Part shown: positions 8,805 through 17,771 of the stretch, piece after piece
Layout of the letters: every line of letters starts with the position of its first letter
Numbering within the stretch: position 1 is the first letter of the stretch
Source of the DNA: Pirellulales bacterium
GTDB lineage: Bacteria; Planctomycetota; Planctomycetia; Pirellulales; JAEUIK01
DNA: 64,000 nt
Direction: 5' to 3'
NCBI GenBank assembly: GCA_019636335.1
Contig: JAHBXR010000010.1
Span: 124,001-188,000, forward strand
Program-made: the position numbers and the translations under genes
The notes under the pieces: model-generated
The model's input: the letters and a program-made list of their open reading frames with translations, nothing else
What the model was told of the DNA's origin: nothing
Database searches by the model: none

Positions 8805-11800
8805 ATGACCCCACCACCACACGCCGGATCGGTCGCCGACGGACCTGCGCCGCAGGCTTCGCCACGCAGCACGGCGCAAGCCACGGCGATACAGGCCACG
8901 GTGAACGAATTGTTCGTCTTCGCCGCGCCCGATCGCGCTCGACTGATCGCCGCGATCGAGCACTGTCAGCAGCAGGTCGCTGCCCAGCCGGCGCTCGATC
9001 TGTCCGAACTGGCCGGGGCGCTCGCCAGCGCTCCGCTTGATCCCCCGTCGCTGCGGCTGGCGATCATCGCCGGCCAGCGAGACGACCTGCTCAAGCGGCT
9101 CGAACGGGCACGCGGACGGTTGGCTGATGCCGATTGCCATCAGATCCAGGATGTCACGGGGTTGTACTTCACCGATCGGCCCCTCGCGCCACGGGGCAAG
9201 CTCGCCTTTCTCTTCCCGGGCGAAGGGGCGCAGTATCTCGGCATGCTCGGCGAGCTGGTTCACCAATTCGACGTGGTACGCGATTGCTTCACCTGGTGCG
9301 ACGAACGCCTGGCGATTTCGCAGACGCAGGAGCGCCCCATCAGTCGCTTCATCGACGTGCCGACAGACATCGCGACTGCCGAGCGCGCAGCCCTCGACAA
9401 TGAACTTCGCTCGCTCGACAACGCCATGCTGAGCGTGCTGGCCGCCGATTGGGGTATTCACCAGGTGCTCGAGGGCCTGGGCGTCGAGCCCGATGTCGTC
9501 TTGGGACACAGCGCCGGCGAACTGGCTGCTTTGCGCGCGGCAGGGGTCTTCGATCGCGACGATGAGTCGCCGATTACCGGCATGCTCCGTACGCTGCGCG
9601 AGCAGGAAGACGCCAGCGACGCCCATGCCGGCGTATTGTTGGCCGCCGGGATCGCGCCGCGCGCAGCCGCCGATTTGCTCGCCCAGTTGACGAGCGCGGG
9701 CACGCCGCAGATCGAACTGGTCCACGTGGCCATGGAGAACTGCCCGCACCAGACGGTGCTTGTCGGTCCGCCGGCGCCGATGGCCGCGGTCGAAGCCGCG
9801 CTGCAGTCGCGCAAGACGATGTACGAGCGGCTCTCGCTGGCGCGGCCCTATCACACGCCGTTGTTCGAGCCGCTCTTGGGCCCTTTGGCCGACATGTTCG
9901 CCGGGGTTCGTTTCAGCGCTCCCAGCCGCCCCGTGTACTCGGCCACCACGGGCCAGCCCTTTCCCGCCGATCCGGCCGCGATCCGCTCGCTGGCACTGGC
10001 CCATTGGGCCTCGCCGGTGCGGTTCATCGACGCCATCGAGAACCTGTATGCCGCCGGCGTGCGCATCTTCGTCGAGGCCGGACCGCGCGGCAACCTCAGC
10101 TCGTTTGTCGAGGACACCCTCCGCGGGCGCGAGTTCCTCGCCGTACCGGCCGACGTGCAGCGTCGCGGAGGCATGACGCAATTGTTGCACCTGGTGGCGC
10201 AATTGTTCGTACACGGCGTGCCGGTGCGTCTCGCCTATCTTCATCCCTCGCGCGCGACGCAGCCGACCTGCGAGCCATCGAACACGACGCCGATCGAACC
10301 TATGCCAGCTCGTTTCACCATTCCCCAGGAATCGAACGCCCCGGCGGCGACCGAATTGCCTCTCCCGCTCGCCGTCGCCGAACCGACGTTGGCCCCGATG
10401 AACCAATTTCCTGGCGCCGAGACGCGCGGCGGACGTGCCGAGGTGATGCAGCGGCACCTGGCGCTCTCCGAGCAGTTTCTGGCCGATCAGCAGGCCATCA
10501 CCGAGCAGTTTCTCGCGCGGCGGCGCGGGGTGCGCACGAATCGCTTGGCGCCGCAGCTTTGGCGGACACCGCCGGAAATCACTCCGCTCGCTGCCGTGCC
10601 CACCATTCCCTCGGAACCCGTGGCAACGCCCGGGTCCGTTCCCGCGACCGTCGCCGCGCCGTGCGAGATTCCACACGATCTGTTGAGCGTGCCCGGTCCG
10701 CTCGTCTCTGAAATCGTCGAGCACGTGGCGGGCGAGCGGATCGTCATGCGGCGGCGGCTGGACTTGAGCGAAGATCTCTACGCCGAGGACCACACCGTCG
10801 GCGGGCGCGAGGTGAGCAAGGTCGATCCCAATCAACACGGCCTGCCGGTCATGCCGATGACCTTCACGCTCGAGATGATGGCCGAAGTGGCGGCGCGGCT
10901 CGTACCGGGACACGCGCCGATCTCGGTAAACGACGTCACCCTGATTCGCTGGCTGGCGCTCGACGATCCCATCAGCACGGTCGAGGTGAAGGCCAGCATC
11001 GAGCAGCGTCCCGACGTGCCGGCCGAGCAGGTCTCCGTGAGAGTCGAGGTGCGCGATCTGGGCCCCGATGCCGGCGTGGAAGAAGCGAACAACGGCTCCG
11101 CCAAACGGGGCGCGGTGGCCGCCCTGGGACGCGTCCTGCTGGCGCAACGCTACCCCATTCCTCCGGCCCCCAAGCCGGCGGCCTTCACCAGTGCGCGACC
11201 GAATACGATCGGCCTCTACGAGCTCTACCGCGGTTTGTTCCACGGGCCGCGTTTCCAGGGTGTGACGCAACTCAACGGCTTCGGCGACGAGGGGATCGAA
11301 GCGACGATCCAGATCCAGCCGCGCGACAACCTGTTCGCGTCGCGCCGCGAACCTGGCTTTCTGCTCGACCCGGTGACGATCGACGTGGCGATGCACCCGG
11401 CGGCAGGCTGGCACTTGGAACAACCCGACCAGGCCGGGCGCGTGCTGCTGCCCTACGAGTTGGGAAAGATCGAGTTCTTCTCGCCCCCTCCCGCCGCCGG
11501 TACGGAGCTCAAGGTCCGCACCTGGATCGCGCATGCCTCGGCGCGGCGCTTCACGCACGACGGCGACGTTTTCACCCCCGAGGGACGCCTCTGGTGCCGC
11601 TTCACCGGCGTCAAGTGCTGGCGCTTCTATCTGCCGGTCGACAAGGTGAATTTCCACGGGCCCAAGGACGAATACTTCATCAGCCGCGACTGGCCGATCG
11701 CCGCGCCCCCCACGCCGGCGGAGACCGCCCCGGCCGAGACCCGTTCCTGGGCCGTGCTGCTCGAGCCGAGCGACGACCTGGTCCAACCGGGCATGCTCGC

Positions 11801-12452
11801 CGCGGCGGTGCGCGTGACGTTGAGCCCCGTCGAGCAGGCGGCGTTCCGCGCCGTCAAGGAAGACGACCAGCGCGCCGGCTGGCTCTTCGGGCGTGTAGCC
11901 GCCAAAGACGCGGCGCGCATCTTGTGGCGCCATCAATGCGGCGAACGCCTCTATCCGTCCGATATCGAGATCGAAGCCGAACCGGACGGAAGCGTCGGCG
12001 CCACGCTGCGCAGCAACGAGCGACCGGTGGGCTTCCCGCGCATCGATTTCGCCTGCACGAGACGAGCCATGGTCGGAATCGCCTCGCTCGACGGTCGCCC
12101 GGGGGCGGCGCTCGTGCGGCTCGACGAATTCTCGGTGGACGAGGCCGGCGCGTCCTCTGCCAGCGAGTTGCTGCTGTTCGAAGGGGCGGGCATCGCGCCG
12201 GATGAAGCGGCAGCCCGACTGGCCGTCGCCCGGCAGGCCTTGCGGCGGGCACTCGGTCCGCAACGGGCCGAAGAACTCGCGCGGCTCGTGCCCCAGCGCT
12301 TCGACCACCACCGTGGTATCCTGGAATTCGAGCCGGCCGATGCGCTGGCGTCCCGCGTGGGACATCGCTTGCATTCACCCCTTGCCGTACGTACGGCGCG
12401 CGAAGGAGACTTGATTGTGGCGGCCGCCTGCTGCCCGGAGATTGCCCCATGA
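8805..12452 (+). CDS. PKS partner protein: AT, PS-DH dehydratase and C-terminal phosphopantetheinyl transferase
   Basis: 1215 residues. Residues about 20-110 resemble a KS-AT linker without a KS. An acyltransferase follows (LAFLFPGEGAQY; Ser236 in GHSAGEL). Residues about 620-970 form a double hot-dog polyketide dehydratase, with the catalytic His in YAEDHTVGG, a PNQHGLPVMP segment, and the second-half Asp in LLDPVTIDVAMHP. The C-terminus from about 980 looks like a Sfp/HetI-type 4'-phosphopantetheinyl transferase, with the GRVAAKDAARILW helix near 1030 standing for WxxKEA. AT resembles PfaB, DH supplies the PfaC dehydratase activity, and the PPTase resembles PfaE and could activate the ACPs of this operon. 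It starts 39 bp after the first synthase and its stop overlaps the ACP start by four bases (ATGA). Confidence 0.85.
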   Translation: MTPPPHAGSVADGPAPQASPRSTAQATAIQATVNELFVFAAPDRARLIAAIEHCQQQVAAQPALDLSELAGALASAPLDPPSLRLAIIAGQRDDLLKRLERARGRLADADCHQIQDVTGLYFTDRPLAPRGKLAFLFPGEGAQYLGMLGELVHQFDVVRDCFTWCDERLAISQTQERPISRFIDVPTDIATAERAALDNELRSLDNAMLSVLAADWGIHQVLEGLGVEPDVVLGHSAGELAALRAAGVFDRDDESPITGMLRTLREQEDASDAHAGVLLAAGIAPRAAADLLAQLTSAGTPQIELVHVAMENCPHQTVLVGPPAPMAAVEAALQSRKTMYERLSLARPYHTPLFEPLLGPLADMFAGVRFSAPSRPVYSATTGQPFPADPAAIRSLALAHWASPVRFIDAIENLYAAGVRIFVEAGPRGNLSSFVEDTLRGREFLAVPADVQRRGGMTQLLHLVAQLFVHGVPVRLAYLHPSRATQPTCEPSNTTPIEPMPARFTIPQESNAPAATELPLPLAVAEPTLAPMNQFPGAETRGGRAEVMQRHLALSEQFLADQQAITEQFLARRRGVRTNRLAPQLWRTPPEITPLAAVPTIPSEPVATPGSVPATVAAPCEIPHDLLSVPGPLVSEIVEHVAGERIVMRRRLDLSEDLYAEDHTVGGREVSKVDPNQHGLPVMPMTFTLEMMAEVAARLVPGHAPISVNDVTLIRWLALDDPISTVEVKASIEQRPDVPAEQVSVRVEVRDLGPDAGVEEANNGSAKRGAVAALGRVLLAQRYPIPPAPKPAAFTSARPNTIGLYELYRGLFHGPRFQGVTQLNGFGDEGIEATIQIQPRDNLFASRREPGFLLDPVTIDVAMHPAAGWHLEQPDQAGRVLLPYELGKIEFFSPPPAAGTELKVRTWIAHASARRFTHDGDVFTPEGRLWCRFTGVKCWRFYLPVDKVNFHGPKDEYFISRDWPIAAPPTPAETAPAETRSWAVLLEPSDDLVQPGMLAAAVRVTLSPVEQAAFRAVKEDDQRAGWLFGRVAAKDAARILWRHQCGERLYPSDIEIEAEPDGSVGATLRSNERPVGFPRIDFACTRRAMVGIASLDGRPGAALVRLDEFSVDEAGASSASELLLFEGAGIAPDEAAARLAVARQALRRALGPQRAEELARLVPQRFDHHRGILEFEPADALASRVGHRLHSPLAVRTAREGDLIVAAACCPEIAP

Positions 12453-12757
12453 GTGATTGGACCTCGGAACAGATTTCGACGGACGTCGTGACCCTGCTGC
12501 AAAACTTTCCCGGCCGCGAGTACCCGGAAGCCATCACGCCCGAGACGCGCTTCTTCGGCGATCTGGGCTTTCGCTCGATCGATGCCGTCGTGCTGGGCGA
12601 GATGCTCGAAAAGCACTTCGGTGGTTCGCTGCCGTTTCACGAATTGCTCGCGGTGGTGAACGCCACCGGCGAGCAGGACCTGACGGTCGGCCAGATCGTG
12701 GCCTTCCTCGAGCGGCACCTGGCGACGTCCGACAGCACGGCACCCCAAGGATGCTGA
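12449..12757 (+). CDS. Stand-alone acyl carrier protein
   Basis: A 102-residue acyl carrier protein with the phosphopantetheine attachment motif FFGDLGFRSIDAVVLGE; the serine follows LGFR. The start codon overlaps the stop of the AT-DH-PPTase gene (ATGA), implying translational coupling. Because the large synthase already carries one ACP, this free ACP may load, hand over or receive the finished chain, or serve the separate AT of the second protein. Those roles are inferred. It is clearly not the housekeeping AcpP: its sequence differs from the highly conserved LGADSLD form and its neighbours are all PKS genes. Confidence 0.85.
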   Translation: MSDWTSEQISTDVVTLLQNFPGREYPEAITPETRFFGDLGFRSIDAVVLGEMLEKHFGGSLPFHELLAVVNATGEQDLTVGQIVAFLERHLATSDSTAPQGC

Positions 12758-12761
12758 TTGC

Positions 12762-13628
12762 ATGCCGCACGTGGCGCTCGATGGTCTGAAGTTCCATTAC
12801 CAGCAGTCGGGCAGCGGTCCCGACGTCGTGCTGCTGCATGGCTTCACGAGCAACCTGGCGATGTGGCTCTTCAGCGGCATCGTGCCCGCCCTGGCCAACC
12901 GCTTTCGCGTCACTACGTACGACCTGCGCGGCCACGGCGCCAGCGATGCCCCGCCCGCGGGCTACACCTCGCGCGAGATGGCGGGCGACCTGGCCCGACT
13001 GTGCGACGCCCTGGAGCTGGGCCCCGCCTACCTGGTGGGACACAGTTTCGGCGGCGTGGTGGCGGCCCATCTGGCCTCGCTCGAGCCCACGCGAGTGGCG
13101 GGCCTCATCCTCTGCGATTCCTATTTCCCCGGCCTGGCCGAGCTCGAGCCCGAGATGGAACGGGTCGAGGTGTGGCGCGGACTGGCCGAGGTGCTCGACG
13201 AGGCGGGGCTCGACGTCGGCCAGCGCGTCGACTTCTCTCGCTTGTTGACGGCGGTGGCCAACCTAACCTCCGAGCAACGGACGATCATCGAAACGCGGCT
13301 GGGCCCGCCTGCCATACGTTGGCTGGCGCAACTCGCTCCGCTGGCGGCGACTTCGGCGGCACGCGACACGTTCACTGCGGCGGGCCTCACCGCCGAGCGC
13401 CTGGCCGAGTTGCAAGTGCCGGTCGTCGCGCTGTACGACGAGCATTCCCCGTTTCAGGCCACCTGCCGTTACCTGGCCGCACACGTGGCCGACTGCACGG
13501 TCGATTTCGTGCCTGGCGCCAAGCATCTGGCGCTGCTCGAAAGCCCTGCCGAATTCGTGGCCCGCGTGGCGAAACATCTCGACGCGTTGGCCGCTCGACA
13601 GAACTCGCCCCTGGCACAAGAACGTTAA
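12762..13628 (+). CDS. Alpha/beta hydrolase, possible release or editing thioesterase of the PKS operon
   Basis: 288 residues with a standard alpha/beta-hydrolase fold: oxyanion segment LLHGFTSN, acid-side motif YDLRGHGASD, nucleophile elbow GHSFGGVV, and a late GAKHLALLESP carrying the probable catalytic histidine. It begins 4 bp after the ACP gene, so it is part of the operon. No signal peptide is visible, so it acts in the cytoplasm. A thioesterase or ester hydrolase acting on the carrier-bound product is the simplest role given the neighbours, but this fold also covers epoxide hydrolases, lactonases and others, and the substrate cannot be read from the sequence. Confidence 0.8.
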   Translation: MPHVALDGLKFHYQQSGSGPDVVLLHGFTSNLAMWLFSGIVPALANRFRVTTYDLRGHGASDAPPAGYTSREMAGDLARLCDALELGPAYLVGHSFGGVVAAHLASLEPTRVAGLILCDSYFPGLAELEPEMERVEVWRGLAEVLDEAGLDVGQRVDFSRLLTAVANLTSEQRTIIETRLGPPAIRWLAQLAPLAATSAARDTFTAAGLTAERLAELQVPVVALYDEHSPFQATCRYLAAHVADCTVDFVPGAKHLALLESPAEFVARVAKHLDALAARQNSPLAQER

Positions 13629-13655
13629 CGCTCAACGAGCTCCGGATCCTCACCC

Positions 13656-14807
13656 ATGTGGTTTGCCACCTTCATCTGTCACAATCTGCTGCGGCGATTC
13701 GCCCGGTCGCTGCTGACCATCGGCGGCGTGGCGGTCGCCATTGGCACGACCGTGGCACTGCTGGGCATCTCGCACGGCTTCGAACAGTCGACCGCAGATT
13801 CGTTCGGCGCGCGGGGCGTCGAGATCGTCGTCGTCCAGGCGGGGGTCCTCGATCAGCTCAATAGCGAGCTCGACATGAGCGTCGGCGAGCGCATTCGCCA
13901 GGTACCCGGCGTGAAAGACGCCGCGCCGGGGCTCGTCGAGCTGATCGACTATCCCCAGAACAAGAACGTCATCAGCGTGTTGCTGCAGGGCTGGGAACCA
14001 GACACCGTGCTGTTCGAAGGACTCGAGTTCGTAGCAGGGCGCCCCTACGAAGCGGGGGAATCTCACGTCGCCGTGCTGGGCAAGACGCTGGCCGATACGC
14101 TGGGCCTCCAGGTGGGCGAGAAAATCACCCTGCAGGGCGAGGCCTTCGATATCGTGGGCATCTACCGCAGCTTTAGCGTGTTCGAGAACGGCGGCGTGAC
14201 GATCCCGCTGGCCGAAGCGCAACGGCTCATGGCCCGCGAAGGCGCCGTGACCGGCTACTCGGTCATCACCGATCTAACGCAGCGCGAGGACCATTCGGTC
14301 GATCGCTTGTGCGACGACATCAACGCGCTCAAGAATGCCGATGGCCAGCCGCTGGGGATCTCGGCCCTGCCGACGCGCGAATACGTCTCGAGCGCCATGC
14401 ACATCCGCATGATCCACTCGATGGCCTGGATGACGTCGGTCATCGCCATCAGCGTCGGCACGATCGGCGTGCTGAACACGATGCTCATGTCGGTGGTCGA
14501 GCGCATCCGCGAGATCAGCATTCTCCGGGCCATCGGCTGGCGCAAGCTCCGCGTGGTGCAGATGATCGTCAGCGAATGCCTGATCCTCAGCCTGAGCGGC
14601 GCCGTGTTGGGCACGATCGGCGCTATCCTCGCGACGCGCTGGCTGGCGACCTTGCCCGCCGTGAGCGGTTTTATCGAGGGGCGCATCGCTCCCGTTGTCA
14701 TGCTGCAGGGACTGGGCATGGCCACGCTCGTCGGCTTGGTGGGGGCCCTTTATCCGTCCATACGCGCCGCGCGGCTGCTTCCCACGGAAGGACTCGCCCA
14801 TGACTGA
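13656..14807 (+). CDS. ABC transporter permease, MacB/FtsX family
   Basis: 383 residues. A transmembrane helix sits near residues 18-40 (SLLTIGGVAVAIGTTVALLG). A large periplasmic MacB-type core domain follows (about 45-250), then three C-terminal helices of the FtsX permease domain, with the coupling segment MSVVERIREISILRAIGWRK between them. This architecture belongs to the LolCE/MacB group, which moves lipids, lipoproteins, peptides or macrolides out of the inner membrane using the ATPase encoded next. Its place directly behind the synthase, ACP and hydrolase suggests export of the operon's product. The ATPase start overlaps its stop by eight bases. Confidence 0.9.
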   Translation: MWFATFICHNLLRRFARSLLTIGGVAVAIGTTVALLGISHGFEQSTADSFGARGVEIVVVQAGVLDQLNSELDMSVGERIRQVPGVKDAAPGLVELIDYPQNKNVISVLLQGWEPDTVLFEGLEFVAGRPYEAGESHVAVLGKTLADTLGLQVGEKITLQGEAFDIVGIYRSFSVFENGGVTIPLAEAQRLMAREGAVTGYSVITDLTQREDHSVDRLCDDINALKNADGQPLGISALPTREYVSSAMHIRMIHSMAWMTSVIAISVGTIGVLNTMLMSVVERIREISILRAIGWRKLRVVQMIVSECLILSLSGAVLGTIGAILATRWLATLPAVSGFIEGRIAPVVMLQGLGMATLVGLVGALYPSIRAARLLPTEGLAHD

Positions 14808-15570
14808 ACCGACGACCGCCACGCCGCCGCACGACTCGACTGCTAGCGCGCCGCGACCAGACGGACGCGCGCCCGGCCCGACGCCGCTCTTGCGCGCGGA
14901 ACGCCTGTCGAAGGACTATCCCAACGGCAACGTCCATGCGCTGGCCGATGTGAACGTCTCTATCGCGGCGGGAGAATACGTGGCCATCATGGGTCCCAGC
15001 GGCAGCGGCAAGTCGACCCTGCTCAACCTGCTGGGGGCGCTCGACCGACCGACCTCGGGCGAGGTCTACTTCGACGACCAACCCTTGTCCACGTTGCGCC
15101 ATCTCGACCGGTTTCGCTCGCGCGAGATCGGTTTCGTCTTTCAGAGCTTCTTTCTGCTCCCCACGCTCACATCGCTGCAGAACGTGCAGATCCCGATGTT
15201 CGAGGGGACGCTCTCGGCCCGGCAGCGCGAGCAGCGGGCCTTGGAGTTGCTCGAGCAGGTGAACATGGCGCATCGGGCAGGGCATCGACCGGCTCAGCTC
15301 TCCGTGGGCGAACGACAGCGCGTGGCCATCGCCCGCTCGCTGGCGAACGGTCCGCGGCTGCTCCTGGCGGACGAGCCGACCGGCAACCTCGATTCGCGCA
15401 CCGGCGAGGAGATCTTGCAGCTCTTCGACCGCCTGCACCGCGAGGGCCGGATGACGCTGGTGGTGGTCACGCACAGCGACGAGGTGGCTGCTCGCGCCCA
15501 GCGCGTGCTGCGGATGCGCGACGGCCGCCTGGCCGAAGATCGCTTGAACCCCCAAGAACCCCGCTCATGA
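14800..15570 (+). CDS. ABC transporter ATP-binding protein, LolD/MacB type
   Basis: 256 residues with a short disordered N-terminus and then a complete ABC ATPase: Walker [11 protein letters not shown]-loop in FVFQSF, signature [15 protein letters not shown] (LSVGE instead of LSGGQ, as is common in LolD/MacB ATPases), Walker [13 protein letters not shown], and the switch histidine in VVTHSDE. The start at 14800 is chosen because it overlaps the permease stop and precedes the first conserved strand; a longer frame from 14695 would be antiparallel to nothing but would overlap the permease by over 100 bp. Together with the permease it forms a MacB/LolCDE-like exporter with no membrane-fusion protein in the operon. 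Confidence 0.92.
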   Translation: MTEPTTATPPHDSTASAPRPDGRAPGPTPLLRAERLSKDYPNGNVHALADVNVSIAAGEYVAIMGPSGSGKSTLLNLLGALDRPTSGEVYFDDQPLSTLRHLDRFRSREIGFVFQSFFLLPTLTSLQNVQIPMFEGTLSARQREQRALELLEQVNMAHRAGHRPAQLSVGERQRVAIARSLANGPRLLLADEPTGNLDSRTGEEILQLFDRLHREGRMTLVVVTHSDEVAARAQRVLRMRDGRLAEDRLNPQEPRS

Positions 15571-16451
15571 TCTCTTCCCTGATTCTGGCCCTGGCCACCC
15601 TGACCACCGGGCAATCGCACGAGACCAACAATCCCCTCTATGCCCGGCTGCGGGACGAGGGGGTCCAGATCTCGCCCGGCAAGGCGATTTCGCTCACGCC
15701 CCCTCTGCTGTCCGCCGGCGCCGATGCCACCGCAGCGAAAGCGGCCATCGGCGAGCTCGTGAAGCCTTCCTATTCGTTTCAGCAGTTCTCTCGCAAGTCG
15801 GCGGTCGCGCCGCAGATCCTGCACGTCGAGCTTCTCGACGGCGAGGCCCCCGCGCGCCGCGTGGACGTCTACTTCATCGCCTACGGCAGCCTCGACGAGC
15901 TCGCCCAGGGGGACGTGCCGTCGCGACTCCTGCACGCGGAAGAACCAAACGAAGACGTCGGCGGCCAGGGGAGCGCGCTCGACGAAGCGGCCCTCGCGGC
16001 GCGCGGCATCGAGCTGCCGCCGAAGGACGAGCGGCGCGAAGAGTTCGCCCACGGCAGCTTCACCTTGCTCAAGAAGGTCGAGATCGAGGGCACCGTGCGC
16101 TCCGCTTGGAGCCGCGCGGGCAAATCGCTCGTCGCCGCGCTCGAGCTCGATCCCCGTTTTGCGCGCGACGCCGACTTTCCCAACCGCTGGCGAGCACTCG
16201 AGCGCGATGCCGCGGGGCGGCTCGAGCCCACGGGGGACTGGCAGCCCTACGGCGGCGTGGGGGGCTACGTGCAGCTTACCGAGCTGAGCGAACCACCCGG
16301 CGCGCTGCTGGCCGAGTGGCACCTGGTCTTCTCCGAACCGCACGGTTGGTTCGACGGCGCGAATCTGCTCGGTTCGAAGCTGCCGGCCATCGTGCAAGAC
16401 CGCGTGCGGGCCACGCGGCGCGAGCTGGCCCAGACGCCAAGCGCTCGCTGA
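15567..16451 (+). CDS. Secreted hypothetical protein closing the PKS-exporter operon
   Basis: 294 residues; family not recognised. It begins with a probable signal peptide ([17 protein letters not shown]) without a lipobox cysteine. The rest is a soluble, charged alpha/beta-like sequence with no catalytic motif that I know. Its start overlaps the ATPase stop (ATGA), so it is translationally coupled to the exporter. A periplasmic acceptor or chaperone for the exported molecule is therefore plausible, as LolA is for LolCDE, but no similarity to LolA is visible and this remains an inference from context. Confidence 0.75.
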   Translation: MISSLILALATLTTGQSHETNNPLYARLRDEGVQISPGKAISLTPPLLSAGADATAAKAAIGELVKPSYSFQQFSRKSAVAPQILHVELLDGEAPARRVDVYFIAYGSLDELAQGDVPSRLLHAEEPNEDVGGQGSALDEAALAARGIELPPKDERREEFAHGSFTLLKKVEIEGTVRSAWSRAGKSLVAALELDPRFARDADFPNRWRALERDAAGRLEPTGDWQPYGGVGGYVQLTELSEPPGALLAEWHLVFSEPHGWFDGANLLGSKLPAIVQDRVRATRRELAQTPSAR

Positions 16452-16869
16452 TCGCGCGCCGTTTTCTATCGTGTACCACAATAGTAGATAATATCGCGCC
16501 GCGCGCCGGGGGGAGCGACGCCTGGCGGGAAACGAAGCGGCCGAGTGACGACACCTGTCGTCTCCAGGCTCTCCAGGCGCGGGAGGCCTTGTTTTCCAGG
16601 CTTTTTTACCGCTGGACACCCTCGACGTAAGTCCCCATTTGACTGTCGTAATGTGCTGCCAAATAGGCACTTGCGATGTTCACTTGTTTTACGGCCCGGG
16701 GGCTCCCTAGGATGGCATTGTCGGCTGGAAGGCCGGCAGCCCTTTGCTTTGGACACACGTATCCAGACGGAGCGCCTCCTCGGCCCGATCGGCCCTTCTC
16801 GAGGAGTGATTCGCTGGTCCGAAGCACGTACGCTTCCCCTTGTTCCCCCAGTTCCTGGTTCGCGCCTCG
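16452..16869. other. Intergenic region after the PKS operon, with a small hairpin
   Basis: About 420 bp with no credible gene. At 16466-16484 there is an 8-bp inverted repeat with a 3-nt loop and one G:T pair (CTATCGTG / CACAATAG), 15 bp after the last stop codon. It is not followed by a T-run, so it is at best a weak terminator. Nothing else stands out. Confidence 0.4.
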
Positions 16870-17583
16870 ATGGCTCGCAACGCCAAAGTACGACTCGGCA
16901 GCCGCGTGGTCCACATGCGACAGATGAACGCCTCGGCGCGTTCAAAATCGCATGGACACGCCGTGCCGCGCAATAGTCGCGCTCGCGTCGGGCCCGCCGA
17001 TGCGCGCTTGCCGTTCCTGCCTCCCGAAGATTGGCACGAACCGGCCGAGGAAAGCAATTCGTACAGCGTCATCGTCCAGAAACCGGGCGCCGGCTACCGC
17101 CATGTCGTCACGCGCGAGGAAGTGATCGCCCGGCTCGCCGAGCTGCCCAGCGAGTTGCTGCGTCCGCTGCAGTTTCTGCAACTGAGCCGCATGACGCGCA
17201 AGAAGCAAAGCTTTCCCTGCTATGGCATGCAGTGGGGCGCGACGATCTATCTCTATCCGATGGAAGAGAGCCTCACCGAAAACTACAACTGGCCCCCCAA
17301 GCCAAGCCAGGTGGTCGAGGCCGAGATGTACGGCGGACGCTGGGTCAACACCGGCGGTTCGGCCTGGAGTCTCCTCTGGACCGAAGAGGCGATCCGAGAC
17401 TTCTACCTGAACAACATCTTGATCCACGAGCTCGGGCACCTGCTCGATCATCGCAATCGCGGTTACACGGACCGTGAGCGTTTCGCCGAGTGGTTCGCCG
17501 TGCGCTACGGCTACCAGTGGCCGGGCCGTCCTCGCGCCGACCGCCAGATCGTGCGCCGCCACCATGCGCCCCGCCTTCGCTGA
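16870..17583 (+). CDS. Hypothetical protein with HELGH zinc-metalloprotease motif
   Basis: 237 residues, not assigned to a named family. The feature that stands out is NNILIHELGHLLDHRNRGY, an HExxH motif followed by a downstream glutamate in YTDRERFAEWFAVRYGY, the arrangement of a gluzincin-like or SprT-like metallopeptidase. No signal peptide or membrane segment is visible and the N-terminus is basic. The start at 16870 is chosen over 16840 because the earlier residues look non-coding; 16915 is another option. A zinc-dependent peptidase or a structural relative is the cautious reading. It stands alone between two longer operons on the same strand. Confidence 0.65.
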   Translation: MARNAKVRLGSRVVHMRQMNASARSKSHGHAVPRNSRARVGPADARLPFLPPEDWHEPAEESNSYSVIVQKPGAGYRHVVTREEVIARLAELPSELLRPLQFLQLSRMTRKKQSFPCYGMQWGATIYLYPMEESLTENYNWPPKPSQVVEAEMYGGRWVNTGGSAWSLLWTEEAIRDFYLNNILIHELGHLLDHRNRGYTDRERFAEWFAVRYGYQWPGRPRADRQIVRRHHAPRLR

Positions 17584-17625
17584 TCGGCCGGTTTCGGGCG
17601 TCTACCCCCTTTCTCTCGGCACGGA

Positions 17626-17656
17626 TTGCGTGTTCCTCGCCGCGCTCGGCTATAAT
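17626..17656 (+). promoter_or_regulatory. Possible sigma-70-type promoter of the secretome operon
   Basis: TATAAT at 17651-17656 is a perfect -10 hexamer in a very GC-rich stretch. TTGCGT at 17626-17631 is a possible -35, but the spacer is 19 bp, longer than ideal. It lies about 115 bp upstream of the c-type cytochrome gene at 17772. Confidence 0.4.
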
Positions 17657-17771
17657 CGGCGTAAGATCGCAGCGGTCTGAGGGCGTTCTTGAATCGCGGT
17701 CCGCCGGGCCGCCTTCTCGCGCCTGTGGAACAGAGCCCCTCGATCGCAGCTAAACAGAGAAGGAAAGAGGC

